In this document: piece after piece, positions 30,188 through 39,130 of the stretch | How positions within the stretch are numbered: the stretch's first letter is position 1 | Layout of the letters: each line of letters starts with the position of its first letter | Source: Paraflavitalea sp. CAU 1676 | GTDB lineage: Bacteria; Bacteroidota; Bacteroidia; Chitinophagales; Chitinophagaceae | NCBI RefSeq assembly: GCF_029223285.1 | Contig: NZ_JARHUJ010000007.1 | Coordinates: forward strand, 62,001 to 126,000 | Reading direction: 5' to 3' | DNA length: 64,000 nucleotides | Notes under the pieces: generated by a model | Told to the model about the DNA's origin: nothing | Database searches by the model: none | Seen by the model: the letters and a program-made list of their open reading frames with translations, nothing else | Translations under genes and position numbers: made by a program

Positions 30188-30823
30188 CTACGCCGAAAAT
30201 TGCAACAATCCTTTCGTGAGGCTTTTCCATTGTAAGGCTGACAACCCAAGCCGGGCGCCCAGGTAAACGAGCCAGTTGCGCAGACGGGTAATCAAATTTC
30301 CTGAATTAAAATTAGGGCGTTCATTGCGACCATACACAGCGGCGATGAGTGTGTCATTTTCCAGGTAAACCAAAAAAGTGGAGGTAGCCTTACGCTCGAA
30401 AAAATGGGCAGCATTGTCGACCTGCTTCAGCGGGCTGAGCGCTGCCCTTACTGTCAGGAAGGTTAGGCGATGGTGTGCCGTGCTACGCTCGCCTACGTCC
30501 TCCACTTGCACCCAATCGTCGCCTTTTCCATCGGGATTAGCGGGTGCGGGAATGTCAATGCGTAAATAATCGCCCTTCTTTGCAGCCCTGTTTTGTTCCT
30601 GGCCCTTTGCATCCACCAGTTGAAAAACAGCAGTCGCTTTTCCTGCCCATCTTTGCCAATGGTTCACTTCCAGCAACCTGCGTGCAGCTATGGTAAAGTA
30701 CTGCTCTGCCACTATTCGGCTGCCGACCCTGCACTGGCTGTAAGTAACCGTACTATGCCCCGTTACCTGAGCTGGAAGGATAGATTGTAACCAGGCAGTG
30801 TAGACTGGTGAAACATGCTTCAT
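30188..30823 (-). CDS. hypothetical protein
   Basis: A 211-residue protein without signal peptide. It contains several strand-rich blocks (AEQYFTIAARRLLEVNHWQR, GKATAVFQLVDAKGQEQN, GDYLRIDIPAPANPDGKGDD) and a conserved-looking helical end (LITRLRNWLVYLGARLGLSA). The order wide beta-sheet plus amphipathic helix resembles START/SRPBCC-like lipid-binding proteins, but I have no motif to prove it. No Cys pair. It is 70 bases upstream of the DUF6766 gene on the same strand and may be cotranscribed with it. Confidence 0.6.
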   Translation of the reverse strand: MKHVSPVYTAWLQSILPAQVTGHSTVTYSQCRVGSRIVAEQYFTIAARRLLEVNHWQRWAGKATAVFQLVDAKGQEQNRAAKKGDYLRIDIPAPANPDGKGDDWVQVEDVGERSTAHHRLTFLTVRAALSPLKQVDNAAHFFERKATSTFLVYLENDTLIAAVYGRNERPNFNSGNLITRLRNWLVYLGARLGLSALQWKSLTKGLLQFSA

Positions 30824-30906
30824 GCGTTATCGGCGTGTTTAGACATCCTGAAATTCTCTAAAAGCGCGCCAGCAAATTACGAAGCCGGTTATCCAAATAT
30901 GTGTAT

Positions 30907-31047
30907 CTATTTACGCAATAAATGTTTAACAGCCTGCGACGCAGGTCCAAGACATACAGCACACACCACACCATTATTCTCATAGACTCTGGCAGCGGTA
31001 CTTGCTAGTTCAGTATTGGTAGCAAAACCCACATCGTGTCCGACCAA
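30907..31047 (-). pseudogene. DJ-1/PfpI family remnant
   Basis: The minus strand reads GHDVGFATNTELASTAARVY followed by ENNGVVCAVCLGPASQAVKH to a stop at 30907. This matches the nucleophile block of DJ-1/PfpI proteins (GxGxxxDFA, ENGGVVAAVCHGPA), with the nucleophile Cys kept but the His next to it changed to Leu. Upstream the frame is broken at once by a stop (around 31050) and no other part of the family remains. It is a short decayed fragment. Confidence 0.6.
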
Positions 31048-31112
31048 TAACTTCTATACAGCCGACCTCTTAATTCATGCTAAATACATACAACTGCATT
31101 CAATCCACCACT

Positions 31113-31394
31113 ATGATTGACGTAAATAGTATACCTGTACAAAACACGAAGCGGGCCGAGCAATTTAATATCTCCGTTTCTCAAAATGGCTTTCACCTGT
31201 TCAGTACTTCACTCATTACCAGGTCGTCCCTCGGCTGGCTGCTGAAGGTCCATCAGGTCTTCTACGAGAAGTTCCCGCCCAGCGAAGGGTACAAGATTAA
31301 AATAAAGGTAAAGATTGAAAATACCGGAGAAGTGGCCTATGAAGATGCGTTTACCGATGCTCATCTATCGCAGGCAGATTGTCGGAAGGATTAA
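31113..31394 (+). CDS. small hypothetical protein
   Basis: A 93-residue frame from ATG 31113 (MIDVNSIPVQNTKRAEQFNI). It has a strand-rich core (VSQNGFHLFSTSLITRSSLG, YKIKIKVKIENTGEVAYEDA) and an acidic end. A start 12 codons earlier would add a poor leader. No family is recognised and there is no signal peptide. Position between two decayed regions lowers confidence. Confidence 0.45.
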   Translation: MIDVNSIPVQNTKRAEQFNISVSQNGFHLFSTSLITRSSLGWLLKVHQVFYEKFPPSEGYKIKIKVKIENTGEVAYEDAFTDAHLSQADCRKD

Positions 31395-31450
31395 CGAATT
31401 AACCAGGTAAGCAATTTATGTGTACCCGAAACATGTCACCACCGGATAGT

Positions 31451-31681
31451 TCACTTTGGCTTATCCAGCTTAAACAACGGCGAATCAAAAAACTCTTTTA
31501 AGCTAATGCCTATATGGATGCAATAATTGCGCACCACATACATGGAGGCTCCCCCACCCGTTTCGTATCGGCTTACCGCTTGTGAGTCAACCCCCAGCTC
31601 ATACGAGAATTGGGTTTGATCCATGTCTGCTTTTTCCCGCACTTCCCGTAAACGCTGAGCGATGAGGTCCCGGAAATCAAT
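31451..31681 (-). CDS. XRE-type helix-turn-helix regulator without an ATG start
   Basis: The frame ends at 31451 and holds a complete Cro/CI-type domain: EIDFRDLIAQRLREVREKAD, MDQTQFSYELGVDSQAVSRY, then SMYVVRNYCIHIGISLKEFF. The first helix (DLIAQRLREVREKA) lies upstream of the only normal start, a GTG at 31642, which would cut that helix off. The frame is open to about 31701 but contains no ATG or TTG; an ATT at 31681 is the only plausible start. A run of eight T/A bases (31691-31698) borders the frame, so a slipped base could also have cut off the true start. TAACTTTAG nearby resembles a -7 promoter box. Confidence 0.55.
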   Translation of the reverse strand: MDFRDLIAQRLREVREKADMDQTQFSYELGVDSQAVSRYETGGGASMYVVRNYCIHIGISLKEFFDSPLFKLDKPK

Positions 31682-31764
31682 TTCCTCGCAAAAAAAATTT
31701 AAGTGAGAGTTCTAAAGTTAGTAAGCATGCGCACTTAACCATTAATGCCAAACCTGCATAAAAT

Positions 31765-31796
31765 AAAAAGGATCGCAGCGCAGCGATCCTTTTTAT
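31765..31796. terminator. bidirectional hairpin terminator
   Basis: AAAAAGGATCGC and GCGATCCTTTTT form a 12-base stem around a short loop, with A and T runs on both sides. It lies 10 bases beyond the end of the GH76/T9SS frame and would end that transcript. Confidence 0.85.
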
Positions 31797-31805
31797 TATT
31801 TATAG

Positions 31806-32036
31806 CTATTGTTTTACCAGCCTCATCGGGGCTTCGTTAACCCTGCCAGTCCGCACAAAATATACACCGGCCGGTATCGCACTGATATCTAACCTTACAG
31901 GGCCATCCTGCGTGCCTGCCTTTTTCCGCAGCACTTCCTGTCCCTGGGTATTATATATTGCAATCACCGACCTGGCCGGCACATAACTAAGAACTAACAC
32001 ATTGGAAGCCGGATTGGGGAATAGCTGAAGCCGCTT
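31806..32036 (-). pseudogene. T9SS type A sorting tail cut off from the GH76 gene by a frameshift
   Basis: The tail frame reads GKRLQLFPNPASNVLVLSYV, IYNTQGQEVLRKKAGTQDGP, and IPAGVYFVRTGRVNEAPMRL VKQ to a stop at 31806, the standard type IX secretion C-terminal domain (PNPASN start, GVYFVR end). It is one base out of frame with the GH76 frame that precedes it. Adding one G to the five-G tract (32038-32042) joins the two perfectly (AG-GKRLQLFPNP). The tail is therefore the lost C-terminus of the GH76 gene, not a separate gene. Confidence 0.85.
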
Positions 32037-33883
32037 GCCCCCGCTGATTTATCGACCTGCACATTCCCGGTGACATTTGTTGCCGAGGTTAATGGCGCTG
32101 CGGTTGTGGCCACCACCTCCAGCGATGAGACCTGATCGTTCCAGCCATTGTCTACCAGGCAACCATCATCAGCTGTCAGCGTCAAACTGCTGCCGGTATA
32201 GTTGTCATCCCAATACACAATAACCCGGTAACCCGCCGCCACCCGTATAGAAGAAATATCATCATTCTTGACGCCTGCTGCAATGAGGTCATTCAGCGTG
32301 TACCGGCCCAGCCTCAAGGGCACTCCTCCTCCTGTATAATTGCAATTCTTATACACGGTAGCATATTGATTGGTCGTAGCCGTATAGGGGGTGTTGATCA
32401 GCAGGGAAACTGCCGTAGAAGCATTGAAGCCCGCGTAATAGGTACCCTGGGCAGCCCGTGTGCCCCACAGTGTCCGGATGATATTTTCAGTGTTGCGGTT
32501 ATTGTACGCCACCCGCCCATTCAATTGCAGCCAGGATATGAAGTCGGGCCGGTTACAATCGACAATGTACCGGCGGGCATACCGTGGGAAGATGCCTTTG
32601 AAGCCATTCAGGTCCGGACCTTCTTCATTGTTGATGACGCCCGAATTGTACATAGTCACCTTCGTATACTGCGCAATATTGATCGCGTTGGTTAGATACG
32701 AAGCATCATTGGTGTGGTTGTACAACATCACAGAGGCGCCGAGGTAAGTGCCCTGGTTGTAGGTAGAGCTCCAGTAGTTGATGGTGCCGTTATTGTTGTT
32801 GTCATACACTTTGCCCGTGGCCGGTTCAAACAAGTTGTTCTTCGACCAGTTGTATAAGGTAACCGCTTTATTCACGTAGGTAATATCATTGAATGCCTGG
32901 TACAGGTACATACAGGCCACCATGGCCGGGCCATTGATACAGGAGTTGGTTCCAGGTGTACCCTGTTTCCATACCAGCCAGTTGCCATTGTCGCGCGTAG
33001 CACGGGCATACATTTTATCAAACTGATCTTTCGCTTTATTGAGATAGGTTTGGTTGCTGTTCCTCAAACCCATGCGAACGCAGGCCAGCACCATCCAGGT
33101 AATATCATCATTGTATTCATTCCACATCCAGTCCTGCCCTTCCTTGGCGATGAACAGGCCATACATCTCATCGAAGAGGGTCTTGTACTTGACCTGGCCT
33201 GTTACCTCGTAGGCATCCACGACGATCTCCATCATCTCGGCTACGCCCCAGAAGCCTTCATTGGGGATGATCTGGTTGCCGGTACGCGCATCGTAGTATT
33301 TTGTTTTCCAGGCGGCAAATACAGCATCAGCAATGGCGGCGGTTGGTGCAGCAGGCCGGTCTGTTACCTTTTCAAATCCCCATCGCTGGTTGCTGTTGGT
33401 ATGGTTGGTCCACAAAGCTACATCCGTACCATCAGCAGCGCCGCTGGCTACCACATCCGCCGAAAAGCCGGTATTGGCAGCTGCACGGAGACTGAAGGAA
33501 GCATCCCCGTTGTTGACGATATTCCAGCGAACCTGGTTGTTGTTGCTGTTATCCCCCTGGTCAACATTGACCGAATTGGCCGGCGTGGCATTGGCCAGGT
33601 GCAGGTATTTTTCCGTGCCTATGTTTTGAAGGGTATAGTTGTTGCCGCTCACGTGCACCACCCGCCATCTTTCGGCATCGCTGTCGGTATCGGTCCAGAT
33701 ATCGACGTTGGCGCCATTGGCCAGCGAGGAGTTGCTGACATTTAGCAATTTGTTGTTGGCTTTCGAGCGGATCTTGTAAATAGCGCCGGATTCGATACCG
33801 GCTGTTTGGGCCCGTACTGCTGCCGCATCTATCATCAGCAGCAATACCGTGCCAACACATAGGAAAAGGTTTGTCAATTTCAT
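31994..33883 (-). CDS. GH76 alpha-1,6-mannanase with ricin-type lectin and beta/gamma-crystallin domains (frameshifted)
   Basis: A 629-residue secreted protein. After the signal peptide (to about AAAVRAQ) comes a ricin B-like lectin domain (residues 30-165: YKIRSKANNKLLNVSNSSLA, RWRVVHVSGNNYTLQN). The GH76 barrel spans about 185-500, with the catalytic pair Asp259-Asp260 in NEYNDDITWM. A beta/gamma-crystallin domain (ATVYKNCNYTGGGVPLRLGR, DDISSIRVAAGYRVIVYWDD) ends near 600. The frame then reads an out-of-frame SFSYSPIRLPMC and stops. The T9SS sorting tail lies just behind in the next frame. GH76 enzymes cut alpha-1,6-mannan, such as yeast cell-wall mannan; the GH92 gene upstream would remove side chains. 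Confidence 0.88.
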   Translation of the reverse strand: MKLTNLFLCVGTVLLLMIDAAAVRAQTAGIESGAIYKIRSKANNKLLNVSNSSLANGANVDIWTDTDSDAERWRVVHVSGNNYTLQNIGTEKYLHLANATPANSVNVDQGDNSNNNQVRWNIVNNGDASFSLRAAANTGFSADVVASGAADGTDVALWTNHTNSNQRWGFEKVTDRPAAPTAAIADAVFAAWKTKYYDARTGNQIIPNEGFWGVAEMMEIVVDAYEVTGQVKYKTLFDEMYGLFIAKEGQDWMWNEYNDDITWMVLACVRMGLRNSNQTYLNKAKDQFDKMYARATRDNGNWLVWKQGTPGTNSCINGPAMVACMYLYQAFNDITYVNKAVTLYNWSKNNLFEPATGKVYDNNNNGTINYWSSTYNQGTYLGASVMLYNHTNDASYLTNAINIAQYTKVTMYNSGVINNEEGPDLNGFKGIFPRYARRYIVDCNRPDFISWLQLNGRVAYNNRNTENIIRTLWGTRAAQGTYYAGFNASTAVSLLINTPYTATTNQYATVYKNCNYTGGGVPLRLGRYTLNDLIAAGVKNDDISSIRVAAGYRVIVYWDDNYTGSSLTLTADDGCLVDNGWNDQVSSLEVVATTAAPLTSATNVTGNVQVDKSAGASGFSYSPIRLPMC

Positions 33884-33917
33884 GTGGCAATTATTGTTTG
33901 GTTATAAAATACAGCAA

Positions 33918-36245
33918 TCATTTATCCGGTGCAGCCGTCGTATCCGAAGAGAGCGAATACGGATAAGCAGCACTGGTGGTGCCCCGGGTTTTATTGGGCG
34001 TATTGCCCAGTGAAAACTCGAAACGACCGCCTGCCCGGATGGCATCATAACCGATCCAATTGTTCTTATATTCCTTTCCGTTGAGCTTTATGCCTTGTAT
34101 ATACTTGTTGTCATCGTTGTTGGCAGCAGCCGTGATCGTAAACTGCTTTCCCTTACCCAGGTGCAGGATCACCTTCCTGAACAAGGGTGACCCCAATACG
34201 TACTGGTCCGACGCAGGACATACCGGGTAGAAACCAAGGGCCGAGAATACATACCAGGCAGAGGTCTGCCCGTTGTCCTCATCCCCGCAATAACCGTCGG
34301 GCGTAGGCTTGTACAACCTGTTCATGGCTTCCCGCACCCAGTACTGCGCTTTCCAGGGTTGGCCGGCGTAGTTGTACAGGTAGATCATGTGTTGAATGGG
34401 TTGGTTGCCGTGGGCATACTGGCCCATCTGCACGATCTGCATCTCTCGCATTTCGTGCACGAGGTCTCCCGCTTTCTCCTTGCTCCCAAATGAGGGCGGC
34501 TGGGAAAATACAGAGTCGAGCAGGTTGGTAAACACCCTTTCATTGCCCATGAGGTCGATCAGGCCTTTAACATCATGGAATACCGACCAGGTATAATGCC
34601 AACTGTTGCCTTCTGTAAATGCATCCCACCAACTGACCGGTTTGAAGTTTACCGGGAACGAACCGTCTTCGTTCCTGCCGCTCATCATGTTGAATGACTT
34701 ATTGAAGGTTTTGCGATAGTTGAGGCTTCGCTGGCGGTACAAGGCAAGCTCGGCTGGCGGGCGCTTGAGCTTTTTGCCCATCTGATAAATACACCAGTCG
34801 TCATAGGCATATTCCAGTGTCCTGGAAGCATTGTCGCGTATTTTGACATTGTAAGGCACATACCCTAGCCTGTTGTAATAATCGTATCCCAAACGACCGG
34901 AAGAAGGAACGGTGGGATGCACCGCATTGGCCCCGTGCAACAACCCTTCATACATTTTCACGGCATCGGCTTTGGTGATGCCTTTGAGGAAGGCATCCGC
35001 GACCACGGAAGCCGTTGCATTGCCCACCATACTTTCGCGATGACCAGGGCTGGCCCATTCGGGATAGAAACCGCTTTCGAGGTATGCATTGAGCAAACCT
35101 TCCTGTATCTTCTCCGTCATGTCGGGATACACCAGGTTCACATAGGGCATCAACGCGCGGAAGGTATCCCAGAAACCCATATCGGTAAATAAATAGCCGG
35201 GAAGCACTTTGCCATTGAAGGGACTGTAGTGAACGGTCTGGCCACGTTCATCGATCTCATAAAACTTGCGGGGAAACAACAAGGTGCGGTATTGGCAGGA
35301 ATAAAACGTGCGCAGGTTATCGAGGTTGCTGTCCTGCACTTCGATCCTTCCCAGCGCATCGTTCCAGCTCTTTTTACCCTGTGCCTTATTGGCTTCGAAG
35401 GTTGGCTGCAGCTCTTTCAGGTTGAGCAGGGCCTGGTCGGCACTGATGAAAGAGGAGGCTACGCGGGCATGCACTTGCTCCCCCTGGCTGGTAGCAAAAC
35501 CGATGATGGCACCGGAATGCCCCGAGGTACTTTCGAGGCTTCCCTCCTTTATTTCCCGGTCGGCCACCGCCGCTGTATAAGTAAAAGGTTTGTCAAACTC
35601 GATCACAAAATAATTGCGGAAGTTATCCGGTACGCCGCCGCTGTTCCTGGTCGTATACCCCACAATCCTGCGCTCGCCGGGGAGGATCTTTACAAAAGAC
35701 CCCTTATCAAAAGCATCAACGACGATATAGGCCTGCTGCTCAGCTGCAAAGGTAAACCGGAACATGGCCGCCCTTTCGGTAGGCGCAATTTCCGTGGTCA
35801 GGTTATAGTCGGCCAGGTACACCTTATAATAATAGGGCTTGGCCACTTCAGCTTTGTGGCTGAACCAGCTCGCTCTTTTATCCTGATCAAACTCGGGTTT
35901 ACCCGTCACCGGCATAATGGAAAACTGACCATAATCGTTGATCCATGGACTGGGCTGGTGAGTTTGTTTGAAACCCCGGATCTTATCGGCTGCATAGGTA
36001 TAGGCCCATCCATCGCCCATCTTTCCGGTCTGCGGCATCCAGCAGTTCATGCCCCAGGGCATAGCAATGGCAGGATAGGTGTTCCCATTCGACAAAAGAT
36101 ATTTGGAGTCCGTTCCCATCAAGGGATTTACATACTCTACCGGGTCGACTGCTGTTGCTGGGGGCTGGGCGATACTGAAAAAGGGAACGGCTCCCATCAT
36201 CCACATCAATAAATACTTAGATACTAGGCTACAATTTCTTTTCAT
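33918..36245 (-). CDS. GH92 alpha-mannosidase
   Basis: A 775-residue secreted glycoside hydrolase. ATG 36245 is chosen because MKRNCSLVSKYLLMWMMGAV begins a signal peptide; a start 23 codons upstream gives an implausible leader. The N-terminal beta-sandwich shows the family signature YVNPLMGTDS near residue 40, and TYPAIAMPWGMNCW. The (alpha/alpha)6 domain has SGFYPEWASPGHR, VPSSGRLGYDYYNRLGYVPY and the calcium/catalytic end block GYCGDEDNGQTSAWYVFSAL. GH92 enzymes are calcium-dependent exo-alpha-mannosidases, mostly alpha-1,2 or alpha-1,3. The gene is 34 bases upstream of GH76 in one operon, a standard pair for fungal mannan. No SusCD pair accompanies it here. Confidence 0.93.
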   Translation of the reverse strand: MKRNCSLVSKYLLMWMMGAVPFFSIAQPPATAVDPVEYVNPLMGTDSKYLLSNGNTYPAIAMPWGMNCWMPQTGKMGDGWAYTYAADKIRGFKQTHQPSPWINDYGQFSIMPVTGKPEFDQDKRASWFSHKAEVAKPYYYKVYLADYNLTTEIAPTERAAMFRFTFAAEQQAYIVVDAFDKGSFVKILPGERRIVGYTTRNSGGVPDNFRNYFVIEFDKPFTYTAAVADREIKEGSLESTSGHSGAIIGFATSQGEQVHARVASSFISADQALLNLKELQPTFEANKAQGKKSWNDALGRIEVQDSNLDNLRTFYSCQYRTLLFPRKFYEIDERGQTVHYSPFNGKVLPGYLFTDMGFWDTFRALMPYVNLVYPDMTEKIQEGLLNAYLESGFYPEWASPGHRESMVGNATASVVADAFLKGITKADAVKMYEGLLHGANAVHPTVPSSGRLGYDYYNRLGYVPYNVKIRDNASRTLEYAYDDWCIYQMGKKLKRPPAELALYRQRSLNYRKTFNKSFNMMSGRNEDGSFPVNFKPVSWWDAFTEGNSWHYTWSVFHDVKGLIDLMGNERVFTNLLDSVFSQPPSFGSKEKAGDLVHEMREMQIVQMGQYAHGNQPIQHMIYLYNYAGQPWKAQYWVREAMNRLYKPTPDGYCGDEDNGQTSAWYVFSALGFYPVCPASDQYVLGSPLFRKVILHLGKGKQFTITAAANNDDNKYIQGIKLNGKEYKNNWIGYDAIRAGGRFEFSLGNTPNKTRGTTSAAYPYSLSSDTTAAPDK

Positions 36246-37052
36246 CTGGTGATTTACGAATTTATCCAACGTTGTTGCTGCCATTGCAGCACATAGCGTG
36301 AATAAGACGTTCAAGACGGCCGCTACCGTTACTAATGTGGAAAATAAACAAGGATGTCAATTTCTTGCTAAATTGTTATAGTTAGCGCCTTTGCAGAATA
36401 TTGGGTATAAACAGGTTGCCAACATTTAACCGCAGATTGGTGGTCATCCAATCTTCTTTGATTAGCTTTTTTTAAGCGGATCTTTACTGGCTTGGATTGC
36501 AATGATGCATCCAGTAATCCCCCACCCTGCAGCCAGATAAAGACGATCGGCAAGGCCCCACCAGTGAATAAACCTGTTGGCAGGATGAGAAAATGCCAGC
36601 GTATAGAATTGTTGTGCAAACTACGACTGGGCAGTTTCCGTCCAGACGCCGGTACACCAGTCGGGTTTTCTGTGGAACGGTAGTTGTGAAATTAAACGAT
36701 GCTAGATTACTAGCAGAAACTGAACTAACTTATGAGTTGGCTTTTAACTATTCAGTGATGTTACGTAGGGCCTGGTTGTACTACAACCGGGTTTCTTATG
36801 CATATTCTCCTGATCGCATTTAGATATGGGAACTAAATGGTTGAATACACAATTTCGTTTATTAGGGTAGAGCTCAGTTGACTTCGATTGAAGAAATGGA
36901 AAGAGAGTTAAAAAATAGGATAGTATGACACAATCTTTCATAACTCTAACGTTTTTGAATAACCTGCTAAATCTCCATTCACCACGCTGTCGCGTGCTGA
37001 GTCTTTTTTGTTTCTCCGCATTTGAAAGCAAACTTTCAACGCTGCAAAACAA
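36246..37052. other. gene-poor region with possible decayed membrane-protein fragment
   Basis: Between the GH92 start and the next terminator there is no credible gene. On the minus strand, 36462-36610, an open stretch reads FYTLAFSHPANRFIHWWGLA, then YLAAGWGITGCIIAIQ, ending in DPLKKS. It has a membrane character (a DUF998-like end is conceivable) but no start and no flanking text, so it may be a fragment of a lost gene. Confidence 0.3.
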
Positions 37053-37083
37053 AAAAGCCTCCCGGCGAACGCCGGGAGGCTTT
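37053..37083 (-). terminator. hairpin terminator behind a tRNA-like 3' end
   Basis: AGCCTCCCGGCG and CGCCGGGAGGCT form a 12-base perfect stem with a GAA/TTC loop, and the minus strand continues with a T run. On the minus strand it immediately follows the tRNA 3' end-like sequence at 37084-37109, as terminators follow tRNA genes. Confidence 0.85.
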
Positions 37084-37109
37084 GTGACCCCGTCTGGATT
37101 CAAACCCGT
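37084..37109 (-). other. tRNA 3'-end-like fragment, candidate integration scar
   Basis: On the minus strand GGGTTTGAATCCAGACGG continues to GGTCAC. The T-loop (TTTGAAT), 3' stem half (CCAGA) and acceptor half (CGGGGTC, then A) have the right spacing for a tRNA, but the 5' half of the T stem (ACGGG) does not pair and nothing upstream folds as a tRNA. This is what remains at the far end of an element that integrated into a tRNA 3' end. On the plus strand, 37245 begins ATGAAAGAGCG (MKERFS), similar to starts of Bacteroidota integrases, but the frame closes after 11 codons. Confidence 0.5.
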
Positions 37110-37778
37110 ACAACCATAAGTTTGAAATCCAATTCGTTATAAGTCATTTATGAAGAACGGTCACCAAATTGGTCACCAGTAGAATGGCATTGACCTTACT
37201 CCGTTTAACTTCTTGAACCGTCTAAAGCAGCAGCAAATAAACCTATGAAAGAGCGTTTTTCGAGTCCAAATTTAACCTAATCGATTCAAATTAAACACAA
37301 CTCCCAGCTTAATAAATTAGCATAAACGAATGATAAAATACTAACCAAAATTCAAAAATTAGTCCAAATATGTCGACCATACAAAACCCGAACTATCCCA
37401 GCCAGTATTAGACTCGGATGCTCTCCAGGGCTGTTGGCTTCTCGCATTCTATGAAAACCTAAAAAAGCCTGGAGCAAAGTGCTCCGAGCTTGAGCAAATT
37501 GCCTCAAACAGAATCTAACCACGAGCGGAATTCGGTCTAGCAATCAGCTTTAACGCAAAACTACCAACCACAATAATTAATACAATGTATGGAGCAGCTA
37601 TCCGCTGATTATAAGATTTCATGAATTTCTTGTCTTTAAGGCAATTACTGGCCGTTGTGCGACTTTGGGTGATGGCGCGACATGATTAAGATCGCAAATT
37701 GAGCCGGATTTTTAAAAAATTAGTGCTCAGTGAGTGATTTTGTATTAAATTATCGACTACTAAACAAGGTTACATTCC
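37110..37778. other. AT-rich region without gene
   Basis: No open frame with coding character is present. GGTCACCAAATTGGTCACC at 37158-37176 contains a 7-base arm repeated (GGTCACC, spacer AAATT, GGTCACC), and the interval from 37120 to 37300 looks like the edge of a lost element. Before 37779 the AT content rises, fitting a promoter for the downstream gene. Confidence 0.4.
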
Positions 37779-38834
37779 ATGCATAACAATTCCTTTGTCA
37801 AGAGACTTATCACTTGCATCCTTGCAGGATTGGTAATTGGCGCATCTGCTTTCCGCATAAGTATTACTTACTTTAGAACGTGGGGGACTATCGGCGGCTT
37901 TTCCATCATTCCCTTCGCCACGGTAATAACCGCTGTTGTTTACGCTTTAATATGGCAGGCCCGTAAAACAAATAATCCATCTACGCTTGCTTTCTGGCAA
38001 GGTCTTATTCGTTATGGGGTTGCATTTGACCTGGCAGAATTCGGATGGGCAAAAATCTGTCATCTGCAGTTGGAAATGCCAATGAGTAAGCTTGATCTTC
38101 CATATAACGTTTTTTCGCCCTCGGATTTGTTCTGGAATTTTTTTAGCTTCTCTTACCTGTTTGGATGTATCATAGCTGCACTGCAAATTGTAGGTGCCAT
38201 GCTGCTGTTATTTCACAGAACAAGACTCGTAGGGGCATTTATATTGTTGCCATTGCTAGCCAACATCTTACTGATGGATATTTTTTACCAAATCGGCTAC
38301 AGTGTCGTTGTCCATGCCTCCATCATGATGGCAGGAATCTTATATTTCCTGGTTATAGAATTCAAACGCCTGAGGGAGTTTTTCTTTGCGGCGACTAATC
38401 GATTACCCGAGCTGCATTTTTCCAAATATGTGAAATTAATTATACGTCTTTCTATTATTTATATTCCGCTGCTATTAATAGCCATATATGGGAAAGTAGA
38501 TAAGTATCCGGGGCTCACCGGAAAGTACGAAGTAAAACAGTTAAGCGTAAATCATCAATTGCTACATCAGAATACCTGTGCGGACAGCATACTTACAGTG
38601 GTATATTTTGATATTAAAAATGGTTGTGTATTTCAATTCAATACACCGGCTAAAAGATGGAACGGTACTTTTTCAAAGGACAGCAATCGCCTCAAAATAA
38701 ACTGGTTTTCGCCGGTAGATAAGCCTGTTTTCAATGGGACGATGTCTATTCCGAATGACTCAGGAAAATTAATGCTGACAGGAATGCTTGGGAAAGATTC
38801 GATGGAGATAATACTACAGAAGCTAAATAATTGA
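37779..38834 (+). CDS. integral membrane hypothetical protein
   Basis: A 351-residue protein with about seven hydrophobic segments (RLITCILAGLVIGASAF, IIPFATVITAVVYALIW, LFGCIIAALQIVGAMLLLF, LVGAFILLPLLANILLMDI, ASIMMAGILYFLVIEF, IRLSIIYIPLLLIAIYG), followed by a soluble C-terminal domain of about 100 residues (GLTGKYEVKQLSVNHQLL to ILQKLNN) with beta character. The membrane part resembles DoxX-type proteins (blocks GVAFDLAEFGWAKI and IVGAMLLLFHRTRLVG), with the soluble domain fused behind. Function unknown. It stands alone. Confidence 0.75.
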   Translation: MHNNSFVKRLITCILAGLVIGASAFRISITYFRTWGTIGGFSIIPFATVITAVVYALIWQARKTNNPSTLAFWQGLIRYGVAFDLAEFGWAKICHLQLEMPMSKLDLPYNVFSPSDLFWNFFSFSYLFGCIIAALQIVGAMLLLFHRTRLVGAFILLPLLANILLMDIFYQIGYSVVVHASIMMAGILYFLVIEFKRLREFFFAATNRLPELHFSKYVKLIIRLSIIYIPLLLIAIYGKVDKYPGLTGKYEVKQLSVNHQLLHQNTCADSILTVVYFDIKNGCVFQFNTPAKRWNGTFSKDSNRLKINWFSPVDKPVFNGTMSIPNDSGKLMLTGMLGKDSMEIILQKLNN

Positions 38835-39130
38835 GTGCTGCTGCGAGTTATTCCTTTGCATTTTGCCCCCATCAGTTCGAACCTGGTTCCTGGATCGCTG
38901 CCATAGCTGCCGGGCTCACCCACCCCTCTTCAATCAGCGGGTAAATAAATCAAGGTTAACCGTGGCACCCGAACAGCAACAAACTGGTTGAAAAAAAAGA
39001 TGTTATTAGCTTCATGTAAATGTGTCAATAGAAAGTATAGAATACTAAGAGAGGGTATTGTTTTGCTTCTCATAAGTTTACTTTCTTTCACCGGCTATCC
39101 TCAGTCATCTTGCGGCCCTAGAATATCAAT

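Noticed and set aside
31994-33883. Treating the GH76 frame and the T9SS tail as two independent genes
   Set aside because: The tail lacks a start and joins the GH76 frame perfectly if one G is added.
38870-38930. GTTCGAAC with surrounding bases that look like an antisense tRNA T arm
   Set aside because: The word is a palindrome, the stem halves do not pair in tRNA register, and no other arms are visible.
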